Shown one piece after another: positions 1 through 7,588 of a stretch of 17,159 nt of DNA; positions within the stretch are counted from its first letter, which is position 1; each line of letters begins with the position of its first letter. The DNA is from DATKIY01 sp035543875 (GTDB lineage: Bacteria > Actinomycetota > Actinomycetes > JAHEKZ01). The position numbers were made by a program, and so were the translations under genes. Where the stretch lies: contig DATKIY010000249.1 of assembly GCA_035543875.1 (NCBI GenBank), positions 1 to 17,159 of the forward strand, in the 5' to 3' direction. Below the pieces are notes generated by a model. It was not told the origin of the DNA. It did no database searches and was given only the letters and a program-made list of their open reading frames with translations.

Positions 1-724
1 CCTCACTGAGCTCAGCCACTCGCAGGATCTGCTTACGCGCTTCAGTGACGAAATCCTCGGATCGGATCGTCACTGAAGGAATACGGCGCCCTAGCCGTGC
101 GATGAGCTCGTTTGTTGTCACCCATCGGCGACTGGTCTTCATCGGCGACCATTTCGGCATATGTGTCTTGCTCGTGTTTCCCGCTGGCAGTTCGACGGTC
201 TTCTGCCACGAGAACGCAACACCGCGAGGATCGCGAACCACATGTGCAAGAGACAGATCAACGCCTGACGCCCGCTCAAGGATGTAGGCCAGCGATGGTC
301 GCTTACTTGAGTCGACCACCACGTGCGCACCGGCCGTGGCAGCAATCCCGGCATACAGCGCCGTGAGGATTTCGGTGTATGCCGCGAGATCGTGAGCGAA
401 AGCGTCGTCGTGCGTTGTGCGCAGCTTTGGCATCGACCGCGTGGTGTCGACGCGCTTGCGCAGTCGGGCAATCTCAGGACGGTCGACGTTGTCCCAGCCG
501 CCGAAGGCCCGCTCACCCACTTCCTGCCAGAAGGCGCACTGCTCGAAATGCTCGCCACAGCCACACTTGAGGTTGCGCTCCAAACCAGCGGTCCACAGGT
601 AGAACAGTTCTCCGACGGCGACGTGGTCTGGCAGCTGGCCGAGCGCGAGGTCGATGAGGGTGGAACCGCTGCGGGGCATTCCGCCGACGTAAAGCACGCG
701 CGTTGGCGCTACTTGGCTGCTCAC
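1..724 (-). CDS. PAPS-dependent sulfotransferase family protein, C-terminus cut by window edge
   Basis: The open frame runs from a GTG at 724 off the left end, giving 241 visible codons. It is easily missed because it has no early ATG. Near the N-terminus it reads YVGGMPRSGSTLID, the 5'-phosphosulfate-binding loop of PAPS sulfotransferases. Around residue 50 there is a CGCGEHFEQCAFW segment, common in bacterial Sulfotransfer_3-type proteins. At about residue 160 it has VVRDPRGVAFSW, which matches the 3'-phosphate-binding motif (RDPR). Such enzymes move sulfate from PAPS to a hydroxyl or amine acceptor; the acceptor cannot be told from this sequence. An in-frame TAG lies upstream, and AGGGGA sits 6 bases before the GTG, which supports this start. 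The plus-strand open frames across this region are antisense shadows. Confidence 0.85.
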   Translation of the reverse strand, partial: MSSQVAPTRVLYVGGMPRSGSTLIDLALGQLPDHVAVGELFYLWTAGLERNLKCGCGEHFEQCAFWQEVGERAFGGWDNVDRPEIARLRKRVDTTRSMPKLRTTHDDAFAHDLAAYTEILTALYAGIAATAGAHVVVDSSKRPSLAYILERASGVDLSLAHVVRDPRGVAFSWQKTVELPAGNTSKTHMPKWSPMKTSRRWVTTNELIARLGRRIPSVTIRSEDFVTEARKQILRVAELSE

Positions 725-730
725 GTCGGT

Positions 731-736
731 TCCCCT
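731..736 (-). promoter_or_regulatory. Ribosome binding site of the sulfotransferase
   Basis: On the minus strand AGGGGA lies 6 bases before the GTG at 724. It decides that start, because no in-frame ATG lies nearby upstream and a TAG closes the frame. Confidence 0.6.
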
Positions 737-831
737 GGTTGTGTTGCCGGTCGTGCGGTGAGACTAGCCCGCGCTTTGCTGCGATCATCGGGCAAGCGGC
801 TGCTGATCGCCCGTTCGGCGGTGCGGCAGGC

Positions 832-1557
832 TCAGGCGCGAATTGGGCCAGGTGGCAGGCGGGTTTCGACTACGTCGTTCCACACCTTCTCCACCCGGTA
901 GGCGGCCGCCTCGGTCTCTGGTCGATCGGCCCAGACCGACGCCGCGTCGGTGCCTTCATACAAAATGCCGATCCCGTCGTCGGTGGCGTAAGACAGCGGC
1001 AAACCGCCCGCCTTGACGATCTGGTGGAGGAGCGGTCGGCGTTGTTCCTCGCTGTCGTAGTGGACGCCGTTGCCGTAGGGCAGCAGGGCAAGTCCGTTGT
1101 TGACTGGCTCCAAGGTGGGGCCGAACGAGTCAGTGGTGCCCCCGACATGCCAACAGATCGACCCAGCACTCACGCCGCCCAAGATGATTCCGCTGTTCCA
1201 TGCTTCGGCCAGGATCTCGTCGAGCTGGTGGACTCGCCATACGGCCAGCAGGTTCGCCACTGAGCCGCCGCCGACCCAGATCGCGTCGCTGCTCAGCAAA
1301 AGCTCTCGCGGATCGGTGTTGGGCTGACTGAACAGTTCAAGGTGTGACAGCTCCACGCTCCAGCCGCGAAATGCAGAGTACGACCGGGTGAGGTAGCTGC
1401 GGTCATCGCCGCTCGCCGTCATGACGAAGGTGAGTCGTGGTCGGTCTTTGCCTGTCAGCCGCAGGAACTCGCGCATGATCCCACCAGGCTCCATGACTGC
1501 CCAACGGTTCGAGGCAATAAAGCCGCCACTCGTGGCAAGAATGCGCGGTGTGCTCAT
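832..1557 (-). CDS. Peptidase E-like (family S51) Ser peptidase
   Basis: This is a 241-residue protein of the dipeptidase E / cyanophycinase-like class. The N-terminus ILATSGGFIAS fits the family's first beta strand and glycine loop. AIWVGGGSVANLL (about 92-104) matches the conserved GGGN-type loop. GGVSAGSICW (127-136) is the nucleophile elbow, with Ser130 as the likely catalytic residue, and His137 follows closely. Known S51 dipeptidases cleave Asp-Xaa dipeptides in the cytoplasm; no signal peptide is visible here. The start is ATG at 1557 with only a weak GAAAG upstream. The gene lies 96 bases downstream of the SnoaL-like gene on the same strand, so the two may be co-transcribed. Substrate range is inferred from the family only. 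Confidence 0.85.
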   Translation of the reverse strand: MSTPRILATSGGFIASNRWAVMEPGGIMREFLRLTGKDRPRLTFVMTASGDDRSYLTRSYSAFRGWSVELSHLELFSQPNTDPRELLLSSDAIWVGGGSVANLLAVWRVHQLDEILAEAWNSGIILGGVSAGSICWHVGGTTDSFGPTLEPVNNGLALLPYGNGVHYDSEEQRRPLLHQIVKAGGLPLSYATDDGIGILYEGTDAASVWADRPETEAAAYRVEKVWNDVVETRLPPGPIRA

Positions 1558-1653
1558 GGGTCAACTTTCAGCATCGTTGGCTGGGCTAAGCATGCATTGT
1601 GCAGCAACCGACGCAGCCTCGGGAGAGCACCACGCGTCGCGGCGATGGTGACG

Positions 1654-2025
1654 TCAGTCGGGTGTCGAGTCGTAGAACATGGTGACGCGGGAGACGCGGC
1701 CGTCGGCGGCAAACTCCACAAAGTCGGTGCCAGTGAACATAACGGTGTCACCTTGGCGGGCCAGCCACGGCACGCGTAGCCGATTCCCGAGGAGAACTGG
1801 GTCCGCGGTCTCAGAAATCACCAGGTTGGGCATCTGTTCATGCGTCTCGGCAATGTAGGTGCTGAGCGCCTGCACGCCGGTAAGTCCCTCGGGGGTGTCC
1901 TCATCGAAGAACTCGCCATCGGACGCCCACGCCGACTCCAACAACTTCTCGCGCGCGGCGGAGTTGGTCCCCTCGTTCCACGCAGCGCTGTAGGCGAAGT
2001 ACGCCTCGGTCGGGTCCAGGGCCAT
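1654..2025 (-). CDS. NTF2/SnoaL-like small cone-fold protein
   Basis: The product has 123 residues, the usual length for a single SnoaL-like domain. The pattern is typical: an N-terminal helical part with YFAYSAAWNEG (about 9-19), an aspartate- and glutamate-rich turn (DGEFFDEDTPEGL), then strands ending in GRVSRVTMFYD, the common last strand of this fold. Members act as small-molecule isomerases, hydrolases or ligand-binding proteins, and the sequence does not say which applies here. The ATG start at 2025 has a very good AAGGAGG five to six bases upstream. It is divergent from the kinase-like gene at 2148 and upstream of the peptidase E-like gene on the same strand. Confidence 0.75.
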   Translation of the reverse strand: MALDPTEAYFAYSAAWNEGTNSAAREKLLESAWASDGEFFDEDTPEGLTGVQALSTYIAETHEQMPNLVISETADPVLLGNRLRVPWLARQGDTVMFTGTDFVEFAADGRVSRVTMFYDSTPD

Positions 2026-2147
2026 CTGCGCCTCCTTCCCGTAATAGCTCGAAGGCTAGAACTGAAGGTGCTCGTGTGGAACCCCCACGGCCTCCGCGCT
2101 TGTGGAAGCCGCGAGCAGCCGTCCCAACAAACATGGAGCATGGACGA
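2026..2147. promoter_or_regulatory. Divergent intergenic region, SnoaL-like gene / kinase-like gene
   Basis: These 122 bases separate two divergent starts and should hold promoters for both. On the minus strand TTCCAC, 17 bases, then TAGCCT could be a poor sigma-70-type pair for the SnoaL-like gene, but the match is weak. I see no convincing operator. Confidence 0.35.
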
Positions 2148-2522
2148 ATGAGCCAACCTCTCCTTGCGGTGGTCGGACCCAGTGGGCTCTCCGACGCCCA
2201 GCTCGTCACCTTGTTGGTCGGTCTTGCGTTGGCATTGCTCGACGTGCACGCAGACCGCGACTGTCATGGTGCGGTGCATCCTGCGCACATCGACCTCGAC
2301 GGGGCTGGCCGACCGATTCTGCTGCGTTCACCGGCACCTTCGGGCTGGACACCGCGCGACGACGTGGTGGCTCTCCTACGGCTGGGGACGTCACTCGCCA
2401 GCGCCGGTAGCACGTTGTCGGAACAACTTCGCACGTGCGCTGCTGCGACGGACCTGTCACTCACCACGCTCATCCCGTGGCTGTTGAACCTCGGTGAGCC
2501 AGCGCCGCTGCTGCCCAGCTGA
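2148..2522 (+). CDS. Degenerate protein-kinase-like C-lobe fragment, stand-alone
   Basis: The product has 124 residues from the ATG at 2148. In-frame ATGs at 2133 and 2076 would add 5 or 24 residues; GGAG about 9 bases before 2148 favours the short form. The middle reads CHGAVHPAHIDLDGAGRPIL followed by TPRDDVVALLRLG. This resembles the catalytic-loop and post-loop region of actinobacterial kinase-like proteins (compare HGDVSPxNVLLDxDGRPVL and TPADDVxALG). The catalytic Asp is replaced by Ala and the metal-binding Asn by His, and there is no room for an N-lobe, so phosphotransfer is unlikely. Before this come alternating leucines (LVTLLVGLALALLDVHA) that would form the helix preceding the loop. 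It may be a protein-protein module or a decaying gene. The kinase relation is my reading by eye, with no search behind it. Its stop lies 2 bases from the stop of the convergent epimerase gene. Confidence 0.6.
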   Translation: MSQPLLAVVGPSGLSDAQLVTLLVGLALALLDVHADRDCHGAVHPAHIDLDGAGRPILLRSPAPSGWTPRDDVVALLRLGTSLASAGSTLSEQLRTCAAATDLSLTTLIPWLLNLGEPAPLLPS

Positions 2523-2524
2523 CG

Positions 2525-3427
2525 CTACGAGTCTGAGGGCGCAAGTGCAGCGTCGAGTGCGGACTCGATGGTCGGGTCCAAGAACTCGAACCCTGCGTCT
2601 GTTAGTCGACGAGGAACTACTCGCGCGCTACCTAGAACTTCGGACGACATCTCACCGAGGACCGTACGCAAGACGAACGAGGGAACGGCCGCGAACGTCG
2701 GACGATGTAGACGTTCGCCCATGGCTCGCGTGATATCTACGTTGGTCGCTGCATTCGGCGCGGTGACGTTGTAGGGACCAACCATGCTGCTGTCGTCAAT
2801 CATTAGGCGGATGGCTCGCACCTCGTCGCGGAGTGAGACAAAGCTCCAGTACTGCTGGCCGCTGCCGAGGCGCCCGCCAAGCCCTAGTCGAAACAGCGGG
2901 AACATGCGGCCCCAGGCACCGCCTTTGCCTGCAACGATGAGCCCAGCTCTCGGGTAGACAACTCGTATCCCAGCATCACGGGCCGGGCCTGCTGAGTTCT
3001 CCCAGTCGCGTACGACTCCTGCGAGGAAACCGTCACCATTCGGCGACGACTCATCAACCTCGGTATCGCCGGTGTCTCCGTAGTAACCGATCGCCGAACC
3101 GCAGACCATCACCTTTGGCTGGGGGTCGAGGCCAGCAATCGCACGTGCGATCGTTCGCGTTCCGATAACCCGACCATCGCGAATCTCGCGCTTGTATGAG
3201 GCGGTCCATCGACGGTCGCCGACGCCAGCGCCAGCGAGGTGTATTAGGGCGTCGATCCCCGTTAGGCCGTCGACGTCGACCGAACCACCGATCGGATCCC
3301 ACTGCACTTCATCATCGGCCGTTGCTTCACGCCGCACCAGCCGGATCGTTTCATGCGCGTCGGAACGCAAAGAGTCCATCACCGCACTACCAATAAGTCC
3401 GGACGCGCCAGTGATCGCAACTTTCAC
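2525..3427 (-). CDS. TIGR01777-family NAD(P)-dependent epimerase (YfcH/SulA-like)
   Basis: This 300-residue protein has a short-chain dehydrogenase/epimerase fold. VAITGASGLIGSAV at the N-terminus is the Rossmann nucleotide-binding loop (TGxxGxxG), IHLAGAGV (about 62-69) is the next conserved turn, and VCGSAIGYYGDTGDT (about 108-122) carries the Ser and Tyr of the active-site region. WSFVSLRDEVRAI (about 194-206) is typical of this family, and the last 50 residues, with FVLRTVLGEMSSEVLGS and PRRLTDAGF, match the C-terminal DUF1731 domain. The substrate is unknown. M. tuberculosis has a similar gene (Rv2216) next to dlaT, which matches the order here. The start is GTG at 3427 with no strong Shine-Dalgarno box. 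It is probably the last gene of the lpd-sucB transcript. Confidence 0.88.
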   Translation of the reverse strand: MKVAITGASGLIGSAVMDSLRSDAHETIRLVRREATADDEVQWDPIGGSVDVDGLTGIDALIHLAGAGVGDRRWTASYKREIRDGRVIGTRTIARAIAGLDPQPKVMVCGSAIGYYGDTGDTEVDESSPNGDGFLAGVVRDWENSAGPARDAGIRVVYPRAGLIVAGKGGAWGRMFPLFRLGLGGRLGSGQQYWSFVSLRDEVRAIRLMIDDSSMVGPYNVTAPNAATNVDITRAMGERLHRPTFAAVPSFVLRTVLGEMSSEVLGSARVVPRRLTDAGFEFLDPTIESALDAALAPSDS

Positions 3428-3476
3428 GTGATCATCATGCCCGGTTCGTCACCGTGTCGCCTCTTGATCAAGACGC

Positions 3477-3851
3477 TCAGTCGATGGCGTCTGGATCGAG
3501 CCGGTCTCTTAGGTGCCACCATGCGCTTGAACGCCCAGCCACCGCGTCGAGGCAGCCGCTGACGTAAGCAGTCTTGTGCTGGCTCTGTTGGGAATATTGC
3601 TGCGCGGCTTCAGCCTGACAGTTCCCCTCTACTCCGCGGGCGCTATCGACGGCGCCTTGGGCATACCCGGATCGGTAGTCACCGATCAGCGTGGGCTTTT
3701 GCCATGCCGTCCAAAGAATGCCGACGGCGCACACGATCGTCAACGCGATGCAAACCCCGGTGATCAGGCGCGCCCGTTTGGGCCAGGCGGGCAGTTCGGT
3801 GAACGACTGTGCCTCGGTCGGCGGGTACGGCAGGAGCGTTGGCATCAACAC
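3477..3851 (-). CDS. Small single-pass membrane protein with two-cysteine outer domain
   Basis: I do not recognise a family. The protein has 124 residues from GTG at 3851; an ATG two codons later (3845) is an equally good start, and neither has a clear ribosome binding site. A Pro-rich N-terminal segment of about 27 residues ends in KRAR, then comes one membrane helix (about residues 30-48, GVCIALTIVCAVGILWTAW). The positive charges before the helix place the N-terminus inside and the rest outside. The outer part has repeated Gly/Ala-containing helices (GYAQGAVDSARGVEGNC and AYVSGCLDAVAGR) with two cysteines about 35 residues apart that could pair. It lies between sucB and the epimerase on the same strand, with gaps of 55 and 49 bases, so it is probably part of that operon. 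Confidence 0.65.
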   Translation of the reverse strand: MLMPTLLPYPPTEAQSFTELPAWPKRARLITGVCIALTIVCAVGILWTAWQKPTLIGDYRSGYAQGAVDSARGVEGNCQAEAAQQYSQQSQHKTAYVSGCLDAVAGRSSAWWHLRDRLDPDAID

Positions 3852-3906
3852 GAGTTGATGTTCGCACGTAACTCAACCGCAGGTGACGTCGCCGCGAAAC
3901 CTCACC

Positions 3907-5700
3907 CTAAAGGCCGAGGTCCGCTTCGAATGCACCATCCTCAAGGCGCTCCTTGATTGACATCAGGAATCGTGCGGCGTCGGCACCGTCGACGAGTCGG
4001 TGGTCGTAGGTGAGCGCCAGGTAGACCATCGAACGCACCGCGATTGCGTCGGCTCCAGCACCGTCGCGGACGACGACGGGTCGTTTGACGACCGTTCCAG
4101 TTCCGAGGATGGCGACTTGTGGTTGGTTAATGATGGGCGTGTCAAACAATGCGCCTCTGCTACCGGTGTTGGTCAACGTGAACGTCCCGCCGGAGAGCTC
4201 GTCAGGTGCAATCTTGTTGTTGCGGGTGCGGTCGGCAACATCGGCAATGCGTTTGGCGAGTCCGGCAATGTTGAGGTCGCCAGCCTGATGAATGACAGGG
4301 ACGAGCAGACCGCGTTCGGTGTCGACGGCAACCCCAAGGTTTTCGACATCGTGATAGGTGACGGTGCCAGCTGCGGTGTCGATGTTGGCGTTGACCGATG
4401 GGTGAACCTTCAGGGCCTCAACTGCGGCTTTCGCAAAGAACGGTAGAAAGCTGAGGTTGACGCCTTCACGGGCGACGAAGTCGGCCTTTGCGCGTTGTCG
4501 AAGTATTGAGATGGCCGTGACGTCGACTTCGACGACAGTGGTGAGCTGAGCCGATACCTGCAGCGACTCGACCATGCGCTCGGCAATGACTTTCCGCAAG
4601 CGCGACATCTTTTCGGTTCGGCCACGGAGGGGCGACGGCGCAACCGATGGCTTGGAAGCGGCATTGCCGGCCACGGCTGCCGTAGCCGATGCGGTTGATG
4701 CCGCTTGTTGGGCAACGCGCTTTGCGGCTTCCAACACATCTTGCTTGCGAATCCGACCACCAACGCCTGTTCCGGTGACGTCGGCCAGGTCGACCGCGTA
4801 CTCGGCAGCCAGCTTGCGGACCAGCGGCGTGACGTAGCCGACGCCATCATCGCCTTCGGTGCCGGCCGGCTTCGCCGTACTGACGGGTGCGCTGGGCGCC
4901 GCGGAAGCTGGTTGCACGACTGGAGCCACCGCCGCTGGCGCTTGAGGTGCCCGCGCTTGAGGTGCTTGACGTGTCGGCGTCGCGACGGGCGCTGCGGCGG
5001 CTGCCGGCGTTGGTGCTGCTGCTGGAGCGGACGCTGGGGCGGCGTGGTCACCGGACGAGATAACTCCGAGCTGCCCGCCGACTTCGACGACCTCGTCGGT
5101 GTTGACCGAGATGGCAGTGAGGACTCCCGCGGCCGGCGACGGAATCTCGGTGTCGACCTTGTCGGTGGAGACCTCGACGAGTGGTTCGTCCAGCGCGACG
5201 GCGTCGCCGACCTGCTTCAGCCACCGGGTGACCGTCCCCTCGGTGACGCTTTCACCCAGAGCCGGGAGCACCAACGAGGTCGAGCTTCCAGCTGAGCCGG
5301 CAGCTGATGAAGCTTTGGCTGGTGGGGCAGCTGCTGGCGGCGCATCTGCAGGTGGTGCAGTTTCGACTGGCATGACAGCCGGAACTGGGGCGGCTTCCGC
5401 CGGTGCTTGGTCGGCGGCAGGTTCGTCGTCTGTTCCCCCGACCGGCTGTAGTGGTGCTTCATTGGCGGCGCCGATGACAGCGAGCTCAGCGCCGACCGCA
5501 ACGGTTTCGTCCTCGTGGGCAAGGATGCGCAGCAGCACGCCCGCCGACGGTGAAGGAATTTCGGTGTCAACCTTGTCCGTCGAGACCTCAAGCAGAGGTT
5601 CGTCGGTAGCGACTTCGTCGCCTTCCTTCTTCAGCCAACGAGTGACGGTCCCCTCAGTGACGCTCTCACCGAGCTGGGGCATCTTCACAGAGACCGACAT
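3907..5700 (-). CDS. sucB: Dihydrolipoamide acyltransferase (E2), actinobacterial two-lipoyl type
   Basis: This 597-residue E2 core enzyme of 2-oxoacid dehydrogenase complexes transfers an acyl group from lipoyl-lysine to CoA. Domain order: lipoyl domain 1 (about 1-78, Lys43 in STDKVDTEIPSP), a Pro/Ala linker, lipoyl domain 2 (about 141-216, Lys181 in the same motif), a second Ala/Pro linker, the E1/E3-binding domain (about 288-325, YVTPLVRKLAAEYAVDL and GVGGRIRKQDVL), then the catalytic domain (about 360-597). The catalytic His567 and Asp571 lie in ALTYDHRLVDG. Length and layout fit the actinobacterial SucB/DlaT class, which is annotated for both the pyruvate and the 2-oxoglutarate complex, so the substrate is open. 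No E1 gene is in the window. The ATG at 5700 has AAGGGA upstream. It lies 63 bases downstream of lpd. Confidence 0.95.
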   Translation of the reverse strand: MSVSVKMPQLGESVTEGTVTRWLKKEGDEVATDEPLLEVSTDKVDTEIPSPSAGVLLRILAHEDETVAVGAELAVIGAANEAPLQPVGGTDDEPAADQAPAEAAPVPAVMPVETAPPADAPPAAAPPAKASSAAGSAGSSTSLVLPALGESVTEGTVTRWLKQVGDAVALDEPLVEVSTDKVDTEIPSPAAGVLTAISVNTDEVVEVGGQLGVISSGDHAAPASAPAAAPTPAAAAAPVATPTRQAPQARAPQAPAAVAPVVQPASAAPSAPVSTAKPAGTEGDDGVGYVTPLVRKLAAEYAVDLADVTGTGVGGRIRKQDVLEAAKRVAQQAASTASATAAVAGNAASKPSVAPSPLRGRTEKMSRLRKVIAERMVESLQVSAQLTTVVEVDVTAISILRQRAKADFVAREGVNLSFLPFFAKAAVEALKVHPSVNANIDTAAGTVTYHDVENLGVAVDTERGLLVPVIHQAGDLNIAGLAKRIADVADRTRNNKIAPDELSGGTFTLTNTGSRGALFDTPIINQPQVAILGTGTVVKRPVVVRDGAGADAIAVRSMVYLALTYDHRLVDGADAARFLMSIKERLEDGAFEADLGL

Positions 5701-5763
5701 TCGAGGCTTTCCCTTCTGTTCCTTGCTGCCTTGACGGTTCTTTGGTGGTTGAGACGGTCTGGG

Positions 5764-7155
5764 TCAAGCGTGTGCGTGCAACGGCTTGCCCGCGAGCGCG
5801 AGGTGCGCTTCGCCCACCGCTTCGGACTGGGTTGGGTGAGGGTGAATGAGCGATGCGACGTCGTCGGCGTAGGCCTCCCAGTTGTAGATGAGCTGCCCCT
5901 CGGCCAGTAGCTCTCCGACGCGACTACCGACCATGTGCACGCCGACTACTGGCCCATCCTTGACGGCGACGAGCTTGACCACACCAGCGGTCTTTAGGAT
6001 TTGGCTCTTGCCGTTGCCGGCGAGGTTGTACTCGACAGTCGCGACCCTTTCGTCGCCGTACTTGGCTCTGGCGGCCGCTTCGGTGATTCCAACCGACGCC
6101 ACCTCGGGCTCGGAGTACGTGATGCGGGGGACACCGTCGTAGTCGATGGGCCGCGGCGAGAGTCCTCCGATCTGTTCGGCAACCAAAATTCCCTCGCCAA
6201 AACCGACGTGAGCCAACTGCAGGGTGGGGATCAGGTCGCCGATGGCATACACGTTCGGAACGTTGGTGCGGCAGTAATCGTCAACCTTGACGAAGCCGCG
6301 GTCCATGGCAACTCCGGCTTCTTCGTATCCGAGCCCGCTCGATACTGGTCCGCGACCAACCGCAACCAGCAGCAGGTCGGCCTCGATCGTGGTGCCGGAC
6401 TCCAGTTTCACCACCACACCCGTCGCGGAGTTCTCGACTGAGGCGAACCGGGCACCGAGCTCGTACTTGATGCCTCGCTTGCGGAACTGTCGTTCGATTT
6501 GCTTGGACAGCGTTTCGTCTTCGGCTGGAAGCAGGTGGGGCAAAGCCTCGACGATTGTCACCTCGGCACCGAAGGATTTCCAGACGCTGGCAAACTCGAC
6601 GCCGATCACACCGCCGCCCAGGACGACGACAGAGCGCGGCACGTAGTCGAGGGTCAGTGCGTGGTCACTGCTGATCACCCGCGCGCCGTCGATGTCCAGC
6701 CCGGGCAGCGACCTGGGGACCGAACCCGTGGCGAGGACGACGTTGCGCCCGGTGTAGAGGTTGTCGCCAACGGCAACGGTGTCTGGCCGAATCAGTTGGC
6801 CCTCACCTTCTACGTAGGTGACGTTGGCACCCTTGAGCAGCCCAGTTAGGCCCTTGCAGAGCCTGGTGACGACAGCGTCCTTGTAGGCGTTGACGGCTGG
6901 CATATCGATGCCCTCGAACGTCGCTTTGACACCAAACTGCTCGCTGTCGCGAGCCGCGTCTGCTATTTCGCCTGTGTGAAGGAGGGCCTTGGTGGGGATA
7001 CAACCATTGTGAAGGCAGGTTCCGCCAAGCTTGCTCTTCTCAATCAGCACGACGTCTAGGCCGAGCTGGCCCGCGCGCAGCGCGCAGGCGTAGCCGCCGC
7101 TGCCGCCGCCGAGAATCACGACGTCGTGGACGATGGACCCGGGGCTTGCTGTCAC
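5764..7155 (-). CDS. lpdA: Dihydrolipoamide dehydrogenase (E3)
   Basis: This 463-residue FAD-dependent disulfide oxidoreductase reoxidises dihydrolipoyl groups with NAD+. VVILGGGSGGYACALRAGQ is the FAD-binding loop. GGTCLHNGCIPTKALL carries the redox pair Cys47-Cys52. VVVLGGGVIGVEFASVW (about 176-192) is the NAD-binding GxGxxG segment, NVYAIGDL is the second FAD contact, and HPHPTQSEAVGEA near the C-terminus supplies the active-site His440 and Glu445 from the partner subunit. All key residues are present. The start is GTG at 7155 with GAGGAG seven bases upstream. It is the first gene of the lpd-sucB-epimerase strand and can also serve the glycine cleavage system, whose T-protein gene lies at 11295. 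Confidence 0.96.
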   Translation of the reverse strand: MTASPGSIVHDVVILGGGSGGYACALRAGQLGLDVVLIEKSKLGGTCLHNGCIPTKALLHTGEIADAARDSEQFGVKATFEGIDMPAVNAYKDAVVTRLCKGLTGLLKGANVTYVEGEGQLIRPDTVAVGDNLYTGRNVVLATGSVPRSLPGLDIDGARVISSDHALTLDYVPRSVVVLGGGVIGVEFASVWKSFGAEVTIVEALPHLLPAEDETLSKQIERQFRKRGIKYELGARFASVENSATGVVVKLESGTTIEADLLLVAVGRGPVSSGLGYEEAGVAMDRGFVKVDDYCRTNVPNVYAIGDLIPTLQLAHVGFGEGILVAEQIGGLSPRPIDYDGVPRITYSEPEVASVGITEAAARAKYGDERVATVEYNLAGNGKSQILKTAGVVKLVAVKDGPVVGVHMVGSRVGELLAEGQLIYNWEAYADDVASLIHPHPTQSEAVGEAHLALAGKPLHAHA

Positions 7156-7275
7156 TGGCGAACTCCTCGAGGCGGTAGTGCTTGCGTAGTCATCTTGTCA
7201 CCCCGAGATACGGTGTCGTGCGCACCTCCTAGCGGAGGGCGACCCCTGGAACAGGGACGACCGCGTGGAGGGATC
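7156..7275. promoter_or_regulatory. Divergent intergenic region, lpd / 100-residue gene
   Basis: These 120 bases lie between divergent starts and should hold both promoters; I cannot pick out convincing -35/-10 pairs. On the plus side, two small perfect hairpins precede the 7276 gene: CCTCC-TAGC-GGAGG (7225-7238) and CCCTG-GAA-CAGGG (7244-7256). They could shape its leader RNA or arise by chance in GC-rich DNA. Confidence 0.35.
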
Positions 7276-7578
7276 ATGAAGTGGCTGCCCCGCCGCGGGT
7301 CATCGCGGAAGAAAGCCAAAGGTTCGGCCTCAAGCGATCGCAAGTACCTGGAGGAGTTCGCCCAGACCCGTCAGGGGGTTGAGGCGTTCGTTGAGCCGCA
7401 AACGGCCATGTCGTCAACCACCATCGTGCTTGTCGCTCGCGACGGCGAATGGACCCGGCGGGCGGTGCCTAACCCGCAGACTGCTTTCAGCTGGGCCAAC
7501 AAACTGGGTATTCCGTGTTACGACGTGAACTTGGTGGGCTACCCCAAGCGGATGCGCGACTGGTCGCCCGGGTCTTGA
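7276..7578 (+). CDS. Conserved-looking 100-residue basic protein, function unknown
   Basis: I do not assign a family. The start is ATG at 7276, with GGAGGG four bases upstream; longer in-frame starts would run back into the divergent lpd gene. The N-terminus is highly basic (KWLPRRGSSRKKAKG), followed by a helix (YLEEFAQTRQGVEAFVEP). A compact domain comes next, with the hydrophobic strand TTIVLVARDGEWTRRAVP and then FSWANKLGIPCYDVNLVGYPKRMRDW. There is no signal peptide or membrane helix, so it is probably cytoplasmic. I recall similar short proteins in other actinobacteria, but cannot name one with certainty. It is 10 bases upstream of the DUF389 gene and very likely translated from the same message. 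Confidence 0.75.
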   Translation: MKWLPRRGSSRKKAKGSASSDRKYLEEFAQTRQGVEAFVEPQTAMSSTTIVLVARDGEWTRRAVPNPQTAFSWANKLGIPCYDVNLVGYPKRMRDWSPGS

Positions 7579-7588
7579 GGTAAGGCCC

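Noticed and set aside
323..901. Plus-strand open frame of 192 codons
   Set aside because: It is antisense to the sulfotransferase, whose minus-strand frame carries clear PAPS-binding motifs; the plus product shows no family features.
703..1263. Plus-strand open frame of 186 codons
   Set aside because: It overlaps the peptidase E-like gene on the other strand and spans the intergenic gap without any motif or ribosome binding site.
4705..5734. Long plus-strand open frames (196 and 211 codons) opposite sucB
   Set aside because: They mirror the Ala/Pro linkers and lipoyl repeats of sucB and give low-complexity Ser/Ala/Gly or Arg-rich products.
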